23,754 bases of DNA from the NCBI GenBank assembly GCA_020650975.1, contig JAIPMN010062457.1:1-23754 (forward strand), written 5' to 3'. Of the stretch, positions 1 to 8,106 are shown in pieces. A program made the position numbers and the translations under genes. The stretch's first letter is position 1; each line of letters begins with the position of its first letter. The DNA is from Apostichopus californicus. Its lineage: Eukaryota > Echinodermata > Holothuroidea > Aspidochirotida > Stichopodidae. The notes under the pieces were generated by a model that saw nothing but the letters and a program-made list of their open reading frames with translations, had not been told where the DNA came from and did no database searches.

Positions 1-797
1 GGGTCCCTTAGTCATTCCTAATTGTTAAGCTTGTAGGGTCCATGAGTCCTTCCTAATTGTTAAGCTTGTAGGGTCCATGAGTCATTCATAATTGTTAAGC
101 TTGTAGGGTTCATGAGTCATTCCTTGTTGTTAAGCTTGTAGGGTCCATGAGTCATTCTTAATTGTTAAGCTTGTAGGGTCCATGAGTCCTTCCTAATTGT
201 TAAGCTTATAGGGTCCATGAGTCCTTCCTAATTGTTAAGCTTGTAGGGTCCCTTAGTCATTCCTAATTGTTAAGCTTGTAGGGTCCATGAGTCCTTCCTA
301 ATTGTTAAGCTTGTAGGGTCCATGAGTCATTCATAATTGTTAAGCTTGTAGGGTCCATGAGTCAATCCTAAGTGTTAAGCTTGTAGGGTCCATGAGTCAT
401 TCCTAAGTGTTAAGCTTGTAGGGTCCATGAGTCAATCCTAATTGTTAAATTTGTAGGGTTCATGTGTCAATCCTAATTGTTAAGCTTATAGGGTCCATGA
501 GTCATTCCTAATTGTTAAGCTTGTAGGGTCCATGAGTCATTCCTAATTGTTAAGCTTGTAGGGTCTTAAGTCATTCCTAATTGTTAAGCTTATAGGGTCC
601 ATGAGTCCTTCCTAATTGTTAAGCTTGTAGGGTCCATGAGTCATTCATAATTGTTAAATTTGTAGGGTCCATGAGTCAATCCTAATTGTTAAGCTTATAG
701 GGTCCATGAGTCATTCCTAATTGTTAAGCTTGTAGGGTCCATGAGTCATTCCTAATTGTTAAGGCTGTAGGGTCCACAAGTCATTCCATGAGTTAAG
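1..797. repeat. 35-bp minisatellite with higher-order structure (about 22 units)
   Basis: A direct tandem array with a 35-base unit that begins gggtccatga and ends in ttaagcttgta. Each unit carries a HindIII site (aagctt) unless mutated. I can lay out 22 successive units plus a decaying 23rd from 770. Only one unit, 561-594, is off length (34 bases). Variants at the cctta/catga, catt/cctt/caat, cata and ttgta/ttata positions recur in fixed order. Units 1-3 match units 8-10, and units 8-16 match units 17-22 apart from an internal deletion, so multi-unit blocks were duplicated. The period is not a multiple of three and there is no sustained reading frame. The array starts at the window edge, so its true length is unknown. 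Confidence 0.97.
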
Positions 798-1327
798 ATT
801 TGTATATGATGCCAGCTTGAGAGGTAGTATCGAAAGATTACTCAACGTCATATTATTACAGATAAAGCTGAACCTATGAAAATATCTTAAGGGTTTAAGA
901 AGAGGACCTAACATTAGAAAGATAAAATGCATTGCATTTCTCTAGCTATAAAGTAGAGGATCTGTCCCTGGACCCTTCCCCCTCCCCACCCTCCTCCTCA
1001 GCAACCCATTTTACATTCATAGGAGTGATGACTTGCAAGCAGCAATATATAAGCATAGACTAGGTTTGCCCTTCACTAGCAGATGAATAAAATGGAAGTG
1101 GAGGGTGCAAACTTCTGCCCCCATCTTTAATATGTGTGCAGAATTCTTGGAACTTGTCATGTGTGATTAACAAGTCATGCCCCTCATCATCCACTCCTTG
1201 TCACTGTACAATCCTGTCCATGCAATTGGAAGTATATCATTTGCTGCATTAACATCACACTGCTCTGTCACCCCATCCACCATATACAATATCCATCCTA
1301 CCATCACAATTCTACTGCTCTCTGCAT
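798..1327. other. Non-coding stretch, no gene seen
   Basis: Unique-looking AT-rich sequence between the minisatellite and the SINE region. It has a pyrimidine-rich patch near 970-1000 (runs of C with cctcctcctc). I saw no exon-like reading frame with plausible splice sites and no RNA gene. It is probably intron or flank of the upstream gene whose last exon appears at 1840. Confidence 0.5.
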
Positions 1328-1365
1328 ATTAGTGAATGGCAGCATACTGGAGGTATGATTTCTTT
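1328..1365 (+). repeat. Left part of diverged local duplication (copy A)
   Basis: attagtgaatg followed by gaggtatgatttc matches 1726-1761 with a few differences. The SINE interrupts this copy; its right part resumes at about 1641-1664 (ttttctaagatgtaattatt), matching 1777-1800. Confidence 0.7.
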
Positions 1366-1636
1366 AGTGGAGTGTTAGCTCAGTGGTTAAGCCGGTGCCT
1401 TTCAATCATAAGGTCCCCGGTTCGAGTCACTCCAAGATTAATGTATGTCGTCCAGTTACAGAGTTATTGAAAATTGACAATTCATGATCATGGGCGTTAA
1501 ATATGAATCTAAGAGACTGACTTCGGTCAGCTTGCGGCTTTGATAAGCCAATGATGGCTTCTTCACGAGTTCCTGCTTGCAGGAGGATCTAAAATACATA
1601 CATACATATACATACATACATACATACATACATACA
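1366..1636 (+). mobile_element. tRNA-derived SINE with (CATA)n tail
   Basis: The head resembles a tRNA gene: an A-box-like tagctcagtggttaagccgg near 1376 and a B box ggttcgagtc near 1429, the two RNA polymerase III internal promoter elements. The 5' ggagtg and 3' cactcc can pair. The T-arm is truncated and the anticodon loop looks one base too long, so this is not a working tRNA gene. About 150 bases of unrelated body follow, then a CATA microsatellite tail (about 1595-1636), as in many tRNA-derived SINEs. A related flank that lacks the insert lies 3' (1726-1800), which supports a discrete insertion. Exact ends are uncertain by a few bases. Confidence 0.8.
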
Positions 1637-1725
1637 AATAAGTTTTCTAAGATGTAATTATTATAAAAACATTTACTCTCCCACTGCTCTTTTAATATTG
1701 GGTGCTGCAAGGTCGACCATTGTCA

Positions 1726-1800
1726 ATTAGTGAATGTTGAACTACTCGAGGTATGATTTCATTATGACATTTTTCTATTTTTCTAAGATGTAAATATTAT
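1726..1800 (+). repeat. Diverged local duplication, SINE-free copy B
   Basis: Carries the same two landmarks as copy A (attagtgaatg with gaggtatgatttc, then tttctaagatgtaaatatta), separated by only about 20 bases instead of the ~275 in copy A. It therefore serves as an internal empty site for the SINE. Confidence 0.7.
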
Positions 1801-1839
1801 GACAAGTACTGAATTTTCTGAACCTCTTTTTCTCTTCAG

Positions 1840-1932
1840 ATTTTTGAAGCCCTCCAGAGAGACCAGGATTGTTCAGACCATACATTTGCCGACCAGTTCT
1901 GGACAATATTTAGCACACTGTCAGATGTCTAA
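1840..1932 (+). CDS. Probable terminal coding exon of an unidentified upstream gene
   Basis: A pyrimidine-rich tract ending in tctcttcag precedes 1840. From there a frame reads 30 residues (IFEALQRDQDC... ending FSTLSDV) to a TAA at 1930-1932. The segment looks like the end of a folded domain: amphipathic, with Trp, Phe and acidic residues. An alternative frame shifted by one base is also open, to a TAG a little further on, so the phase is not proven. Earlier exons would lie left of the window, and the minisatellite and SINE would then sit in an intron or introns. Poly(A) signals at 2459 and 2550 would give a 3' UTR of about 530-620 bases. I do not recognise the family. It cannot belong to FBXO7, whose own start codon lies 6 kb downstream. 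Confidence 0.45.
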   Translation: MFEALQRDQDCSDHTFADQFWTIFSTLSDV

Positions 1933-3263
1933 CCAGGGGTAGCAAACGCTAGCATTCATTCTGCAAACTTGATTTTAGAAAATTTAGAGGTAGTGTCACA
2001 TGCAGAGGTTGACCTGTATAGTTCAAGCTTATAATCATGATCATTTAATTATATTAATCCATTAGTTTCAAATTGTAATAATTGAAAGGACAACGTTTGT
2101 AGTTTAATATTGATAATAGGGTATAAATGAGTAACCAAATTGTAATGTAATAATAGTGGTAAAAGAGTTAACTGATTCAATTTTGACAGTTAACCATTTA
2201 GGCCAAACTGGTTAATTTTATAGTGTGAGCCAATTAATGCTCTGGATGATGGTTAATCTGTTATTGAAAACCCAAGTTTGCTTGCTCCTCCTTCACCCCC
2301 CCCCCCCACCCCCTCCTTCTGGATGCTTTCCTGTAGATATTCATGATACCCATGCTTTTTGTAAATGCTTTTCATGTACACCAAGTTTTGGTTTTCTGTG
2401 TTTATCAGTGAGGCATTTCTCACAGCAGATGGTTGTCATTTGTGTGCAAAATTTACTAAATAAACCAACTACTACTGAAAAGACTCTCCTAGACAACAAA
2501 TTGAAAATTCTCATTCTGATTTCTTTTTGTTAGTTTTCATCCTTATTTGAATAAAAATTTGAGAAGTCAAGCTAGTAAACAGCATTGTTAAGATATCTTA
2601 GTGTCTGGCAGAATTGTTGAAAAGTTCTTAACAAGCTGGTGACTTATATCTTTGTGGGCTGAACTAAGGGTCAACCTGCAGTGTTTTGAAACATCACATG
2701 CTTTCTTCTGTAATGGAACTAAAAATTCATATTTCACTTCTTGGCTTGAAAGAAAATTAGGAGTTGATAAATATGCATTGCCAAATTAAATTAGTATTGT
2801 TGAAAAGTGCAACTTGTGAAAGTCAACACTTTTCAGCAAGTAATATAAAATTTATTTGATATTTAGTGTTTGCCATTCTGTCATGTTCATATGGATACAT
2901 TCTCGATAGGACGGGACTTGGGTTGAGAGTCGATCAAGCACCCAATTTCCAGGCTCTTGCATGCATTTTCTTAAGAAGTACTCCTAAATCTAATTAAGGA
3001 GGCCAACCGGCAAAAACCACTTGCCTGTTCCTATATGTTAGCATAGTTTATTCGACTATCATTGTAGTACAAAAGACTTCCATTAACAAATTTAAGAAAG
3101 TACTAACTAATATCAGAAATTTTAAAATTTGTTTAACTTCAAAAATGTATTTTGTATGCCCTGGCAGATATAAATGTATTATATTTACTTACAAATTTAT
3201 GCTTTCATACGTTTTACAACACATACTTCACATACTCTAGGTTTAAAGAGCTTTGTTTTCATT
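1933..3263. other. Probable 3' UTR and intergenic sequence
   Basis: AT-rich sequence with no gene seen beyond the candidate poly(A) signals. It includes a run of 12 C at 2296-2307 followed by a further C-rich stretch. An open frame crosses the C run (2225-2533), but it has a low-complexity Pro tract and nothing that suggests a protein. Confidence 0.5.
2459..2555 (+). terminator. Candidate poly(A) signals of the upstream gene
   Basis: Two AATAAA hexamers, at 2459-2464 and 2550-2555, lie 3' of the probable terminal exon. They are the first good signals after the stop at 1932. In AT-rich sequence such hexamers also occur by chance. Confidence 0.35.
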
Positions 3264-3535
3264 AGAGTGTTCACTGTTTAAATGAATCTTAAAAAGAAGA
3301 ATTTGATGATAGGATAGCATAGTTTCTTAAGATAATTGTTTAATCATAAGAGGTTTATTTTTTTTAGAATGTTTCCTGTATAAAAGAATCTTAATACAAA
3401 GAATTTGATGATGGGATAGCATAGTTTCTTAAGTGGATTGTTTAATTGTAAAATTTGTATATTTACTAAGTGTTTTCTGTAGAATGTGGTGATGGGATTG
3501 CATTTTTAAGTAAATTGTTTAATCATATAATTGTA
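3264..3535 (+). repeat. Three diverged ~102-bp tandem units
   Basis: Units begin near 3264, 3366 and 3469. Shared landmarks are agaatcttaa-like, gaatttgatgat, gggatagcatagtttcttaa and attgtttaat. The third unit keeps its start and end but lacks about 30 bases internally (the gaatctta to gaatttg part). It looks like an old tandem duplication rather than a satellite. Confidence 0.75.
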
Positions 3536-5500
3536 GTTTTCTAGTAAGTCAGTTTGAAAGTGTAGATGTCAAAGGCAAATCATAATCACAGAAAAATTAT
3601 TTGTTCTTTTCATGGTTTCATTTATGTTGTCAGAATTTATCATCTTCTATTTAGACACCATTTAAAATTGAAGTTTTCCGCATGTGACAAGCTACAAATA
3701 ACACTGAAATGCTGACACTTGACCATTCATAACACCTTGTAACCTTTGTTTCATGATCGTATAGGGCTTTAAATTATGAGATCCAGAAGTTCATCCAAAC
3801 AGATATTTTAAAACTATTTATCATTGCTCTATAAAAGGATAAATTGCTCTAGAACTGCTCTCATCCAGGTGACAGCAAACATCTTATTTGATAAAATATA
3901 AAACTACAAAGTATGTTAGGGAATCATCTCTCCTCTTCATATAGTCTGCACAACAGATTTGTAACTCAATTTCAAGCAATACCTGAAGCCCCAAATTATG
4001 TCCATACTCTGGACCATTATGCAGGGTGGTTCATCAAATTGGATATTACTTTGAATGAACATTATCCTTAGGATTATTTATCTAAGGCCTATGCCACTAA
4101 TTTGCAATAACTTCCTCTAAGTCCAAAATTTATAATTTTGTGATGATTATATTTTACAATTTGTGAACGACTAAGTTAACAAATGGGCTCTCCAAATAAA
4201 TGGGGCATGGTCGGACGGATCATGGACTACTAGGCAGAAGGATGAGTGATCTGTCGTGGTTAATATTTATCAAAGCTTACAGCACTGGCAACAAAATGTG
4301 TATAGTTCCAATGTATATATATCACTGGGATTTGGGGTTGAAGTTAATGTCATGACACAAAATAATGGAACAGAATGATAGAATATGCACTGCCACTTAT
4401 GACCTCACTTTTATAACTCTCGCAAAAAATGTAGGAATATGGGATTTAAATTAAAATATACAGTAGGGTATGACATTATTTTAGGTATTACTGGTCAGGA
4501 GTTGGATCTTAAGTGTCAACAGAATAGTTCAACACCTCAGGAATATCAGAAAAATATGACAGTACAAGACCTCTTATGTGACATTTACTTTGTAATAACC
4601 TGCAGGAGCAGTGCTTCGCATGTCTTGATCAGGCTTTTCCTCCCTGACAGACGCTTCCTCTTTTGTGTGACCTGTAAGATTGCAGTCCCCGATCCCACGG
4701 TCAGTATCAAGCCATATATATATCTACAGTTGCTCCATCACTGTTAGAAAGCCTACGCCCATTCAATGCTCCATTGAATTACATACTAAATCACAAAAAG
4801 GATGTGGTCTCTAAGTCTAGATAGAAGTTCTCACCAGTTAAACGCTATCCATCACTGGATAGCTGTCAAGTTGGCCTTTCATGGCACCATCAATTTTCCG
4901 TATTATGACCGTGAAGACGTTTTGCTATGTGAGCCTGAAGTTTTCGTCACTTGTAAACAAACCTCTTTACTCAGTAGTACAAAAAAAATTGTATGCTGCC
5001 CCTGGGCAGGCTAAACTGGTCTAAGATTGCTTTTATTGACCAAACTATTTTACCACATGTTCTTCAACATCCAAGCAATGAAATACCAGATCAAAATTGA
5101 TAACATATCAAAAATTTGTTCTCCTGCTGCTTTTTGGCACTTTTCTTGAAGGAGAACATTTGGGCGGATTGATATATATGCTAACAGGAGTATGACACCT
5201 GTCAGGCCTGTTCACGTGTCTGCTAAAGGCAGTACCAGACACTGCCATATGTAGAAATCGCAGCACAATTAGAGTAGTGCACGTTTGTCTGAGAGGCTAA
5301 CCGTCAGAAAATAGTGTTGATTTTTGGGGCATTTTCTGAGTCATCAGCATTCATTTTTATGCTTTAATGTTGAGGAGTATAAAATAAGCTACTGATGGTT
5401 TAAAAATCTGGAGGATTGAAGGTGATTTAAGGTATTTTAGAAAATCTTGGGTGAAACAAGAAGATTCTGCAGTGACAGCTGGAAGATGGGAAAGGGAGCA
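3536..5500. other. Intergenic or 5' untranslated-intron sequence, no gene seen
   Basis: About 2 kb of AT-rich sequence. Short open frames at 4439-4747 and 4802-5014 have no recognisable domain and no convincing splice context. Short TA-rich runs lie at 4312-4323 and 4713-4723. The FBXO7 transcription start could be here or anywhere up to about 7.9 kb; I could not place it. Confidence 0.45.
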
Positions 5501-5548
5501 CTATGATAAACTTTGAGCTGTTCTAGCTCAAAATCTAAACGATCATAG
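5501..5548. repeat. Two-tier imperfect hairpin
   Basis: The inner stem tttgagct/agctcaaa has a 5-base loop. The outer arms ctatgat (5501-5507) and atcatag (5542-5548) pair around it, separated from the inner stem by unpaired bases. No flanking gene context suggests a function. Confidence 0.5.
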
Positions 5549-5962
5549 CGGCAAAAGTTGAATGTTTTATGATAGCCCATTAGCTATCATATGGTGGGTA
5601 GGACATGTCAGTTGAAAACTTCTATCTTTGCTCTATCGGCCTTGGTAGTGGAGAGTTTAGTGTGTAAGTCAATGGGAGCAATTAATTGTGGTGCGGTACT
5701 TGTTTGACTCTGAACAGTACTTTACGGTTTGAGGGCGCTATCTCACATTCATAGTTTGATTTGAGAGTAAGATAATAATAGGAGTGGAACCCTGCATTGG
5801 TACACTTGGGAAGACCAGTTTGGTGAAAAATACGTTTAATATTCCCTATCGTGGTTGAATCTTCCTTAAAGCATTCATATCCGATATTGTGATCACTTGG
5901 ATCGTTAGCATGTCCCTGTATAAACAGACAGTTATGCTTTTCAAATGTGTAAGTCTACGGAC

Positions 5963-6285
5963 CCAGCCTAGGCTAGTGCCTAACTGTTAGGCCTAGGCAA
6001 GGCCGAGGGGCTAAGCTGTGTTACGTAACAGACTCATAACGTTAGATTTAGGTAGGCTAGGTTAGATGCAGGTCTAGGCTAGCATAAGCCTATGCTTCTT
6101 TAGCCAACGGTATCCATGGTGCATTTTTTACGAACGAAAAATAGGACTAGGCTAGGCCTAACAAAACAATATAGAGCAGCTCAACATAACGAAGTAGGCC
6201 TAGGCTAGGCCTAGTTACAATTAGGCCTACTGGCAAAGTGGCCTAGGCAAAGTGGCCTTTGCCAAAGCTAGGGCCTAGGCCTTTT
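5963..6285. repeat. TAGGCCTA / CCTAGGC-rich low-complexity tract
   Basis: A dense cluster of the self-complementary words aggcct, cctagg and taggccta on both strands, including a short tandem of a 14-base ggcaaagtggccta-like unit near 6231-6260. It has more G+C than its surroundings, and acgt and cgaa words are interspersed. There is no reading frame. It lies upstream of the first FBXO7 coding exon, so it could be near the promoter, but I saw no TATA box or initiator that fixes a start. Confidence 0.7.
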
Positions 6286-6907
6286 AGTTACTGTATTGGC
6301 TAGTACTAGTTAGTAGTACTAGTTTTTATGTGGGGAGTTTGTTCCAAAACTTCACAGAGTATTCCCTTGATTTGTAACCCGCATTGAAAACATAATTTAA
6401 GATCTGATATTACCACTTATGCCTATATTATAACTGGAAATGGGTTGAGTTTATGAAGCTCCTAAGTCCTATTTCCTAATGTGTTACTGTTCATTAACAT
6501 GTGTTCATTTATTCCTTCCTAGGTTGTTGAACATCAAAATCATGACAGCTTGGTTATGCTTAGGCAACCCCTAAACACTCAAGCATATTACTAGTGACCC
6601 AAATAGAGTAGTAGACTATAACAAAGTGAAAATCAATCTGCACATAAAATATAATAGCACTACAGAATACTACATTATTTTATATGATTAAACTTTGATA
6701 TTGTAAGTCATGCGCTACTAAAATGCATTAGTTAATGACAAAAGCACCATTAAGAGTTTATACGCAAAAGATCAAACCTAGGCTACAGTTTTTAGTTTGT
6801 CAATTTCATGTGTCTTTGTTGTCATCGATCAGCTAGCTCTGGTAGTCCATAGCAAGTGCTTTACTCTAGATCTCATAGTTGTAGCTACTGTATAACATTC
6901 GTGCATG
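6286..6907. other. Upstream non-coding stretch
   Basis: AT-rich sequence with a small palindromic cluster of actagt/agtact words at 6301-6326 and one stray cctaggct near 6777. I saw no exon or RNA gene. It could be the first intron of FBXO7 or promoter-proximal sequence. Confidence 0.4.
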
Positions 6908-7637
6908 CTGAAAGGCATTGAAGACTCGCCCCAAACCGCTTGCGGCCATCTGAAAAAGTTAACTTTCCGTTGCTTGCAAGTGACGTTTTGTTCGTGTCGC
7001 TACAAAATGCAGACAGTACATTAATGAAACGTGATACCTTGTTTTCTTTAGCTGGACCTGAGATGTCCATCGCTGTATTGTTTGTACACTGAGCTGTGGG
7101 TATTGACCGAAGCTGCATGTACTGAATGTACACTAGCAGTGGCGTAGGAAGGTACTTTGAGTGGGGGGGCTGAAGACTGATGGCCGGCCTGGGGGAGGGG
7201 TCTAAGGGGGGATTTTTTTTGCATTTCCAGGTGGCCTCAGATGCAATTTGGTGCAATATAGCACACTTCAACACCCGGCCACTCCATTTTGTAAATAATT
7301 TTGCATTTTCACCTGGCCTTAGATGCAATTTGGTGCTCCAAATGAGATTTTTTTTCTCATTTGGAAATGAAAAAGGGGTTTTCTGACTTGCGGAGCGGGG
7401 GGCGGAATGATACTTCCGCCCCACCATATTTTTCACTGGGGGGGCTGGCGCCCCATCAGCCCCCCCGGTTCCTACGCCCTTGTACACTAGTGTCTAATTA
7501 CCGACGGTAGCAAGCTGTGTGTATGTATTTTCTGGGATCGATGGTGGTGTCTAACACTTCTGTTACACCTCATTCGAAACAAGGTCAGATTACCGGCATT
7601 AGACGTTTCTTTTTGTGCGAGTCTTCATACCCTTTAA
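6908..7637 (+). mobile_element. TTAA-type MITE, copy 1, interrupted by a nested hAT-type MITE
   Basis: The terminal inverted repeats contain tgaagactcgc (left, from about 6918) and gcgagtcttca (right, to 7627), extended outward by aaagg and ccctttaa. The right end finishes in TTAA (7634-7637); the left equivalent has decayed to ctga. The element also occurs inverted at 19911-20265, without the insert at 7137-7482. The terminal pattern TTAAAGG with a TTAA target resembles T2-type MITEs and Kolobok or piggyBac-like targeting; the superfamily is an inference. It has no transposase. The minus-strand frame at 6885-7487 runs through both elements and is not a gene. Confidence 0.85.
7137..7482 (+). 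mobile_element. Nested nonautonomous hAT-type MITE with 8-bp target duplication
   Basis: The ends read cagtggcgtaggaa at the left and ttcctacgcccttg at the right, an imperfect terminal inverted repeat of hAT style. The 8-base tacactag flanks it on both sides (7129-7136 and 7483-7490). The paralogous element at 19911-20265 carries that octamer once with no insert. The interior is rich in G and C runs, including ggggggg and internal repeats of gatgcaatttggtgc (about 7240 and 7322). It has no coding capacity. Confidence 0.93.
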
Positions 7638-7998
7638 ATATTGAAATTCTCAAAATAATTATTTTTTTATTCATTTATTTTAGGAAAGACTGGCAAGGAA
7701 ATTTATGGGATGTTAAGATGGATTATAGACGAGAAAACTAAAAACAACAGGAGTATCAATTCATTGAAAACGTTTATTTCGCAGGTGTAATGTAATGTGG
7801 CATAGTAATTTGCCATTTACGTATGTTGTGTTTGGCTAGTTCCGCGATTTTCATTTCAATATTCGGTCCAGAGGTTCTGGTACCCATTACCTGACTGGGA
7901 AATGATAACGGTACACTGTTCCGATTTTTGGGCTACCCGACTCAGGTCTAGTTGTTTTGTTTGCTTCCAATAAATAGTTTGTTTAATGTTTTTTCCAG
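7638..7998. other. Non-coding flank leading into the first FBXO7 coding exon
   Basis: Ends in a pyrimidine-rich tract and acceptor (ttttttccag, ending 7998) directly before the exon with the FBXO7 start codon. The sequence before it is therefore a 5' intron, and at least one untranslated exon lies upstream. I could not pick its donor site. Confidence 0.6.
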
Positions 7999-8106
7999 GT
8001 TTAAGATGAAGCTGAGAGTTAGATTGGGAAGACGTTCTGAAAGATTAGAAGTTTCTGATGAAGAATCAGCTAAGCAGCTAAAGAAGGAAATTGCTGAAAG
8101 GTTTAG
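7999..8106 (+). CDS. FBXO7: FBXO7 coding exon 1: start codon and first half of the ubiquitin-like domain
   Basis: Acceptor ttttccag ends at 7998, 7 untranslated bases follow, then the ATG at 8006. It encodes residues 1-33 (MKLRVRLGRRSERLEV...), the first beta strands and helix of the ubiquitin-like fold. The start MKLRVRL closely matches the MRLRVRL start of vertebrate FBXO7, which settles the choice of start. The donor gtaagg follows 8106; codon 34 is split after two bases. Confidence 0.93.

Noticed and set aside
1-797. CRISPR-like or coding tandem array
   Set aside because: The 35-bp units are contiguous without spacers and are not a multiple of three. This is a eukaryotic minisatellite.
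1372-1441. A functional tRNA gene
   Set aside because: The A and B boxes are good, but the T-arm is truncated, the anticodon loop is irregular, and a SINE body with a CATA tail follows.
1456-1710. Minus-strand frame with a Tyr/Val/Cys/Met repeat
   Set aside because: The repeat is the translated CATA microsatellite tail of the SINE.
2225-2533. Plus-strand frame with a Pro run
   Set aside because: The Pro run comes from a 12-C homopolymer in a probable 3' UTR or intergenic sequence; there is no domain and no splice support.
6885-7487. 200-residue minus-strand open frame, the second-longest in the window
   Set aside because: It runs through the TTAA-type MITE and the nested hAT-type MITE. Its middle is translated G/C runs and its end repeats in the copy at 20063-20335. 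It is transposon sequence, not a gene.
7517-7741. Possible 5' coding exon of FBXO7 or another gene
   Set aside because: Its first half is the right part of the TTAA-type MITE. The FBXO7 start at 8006 already matches the conserved N-terminus.
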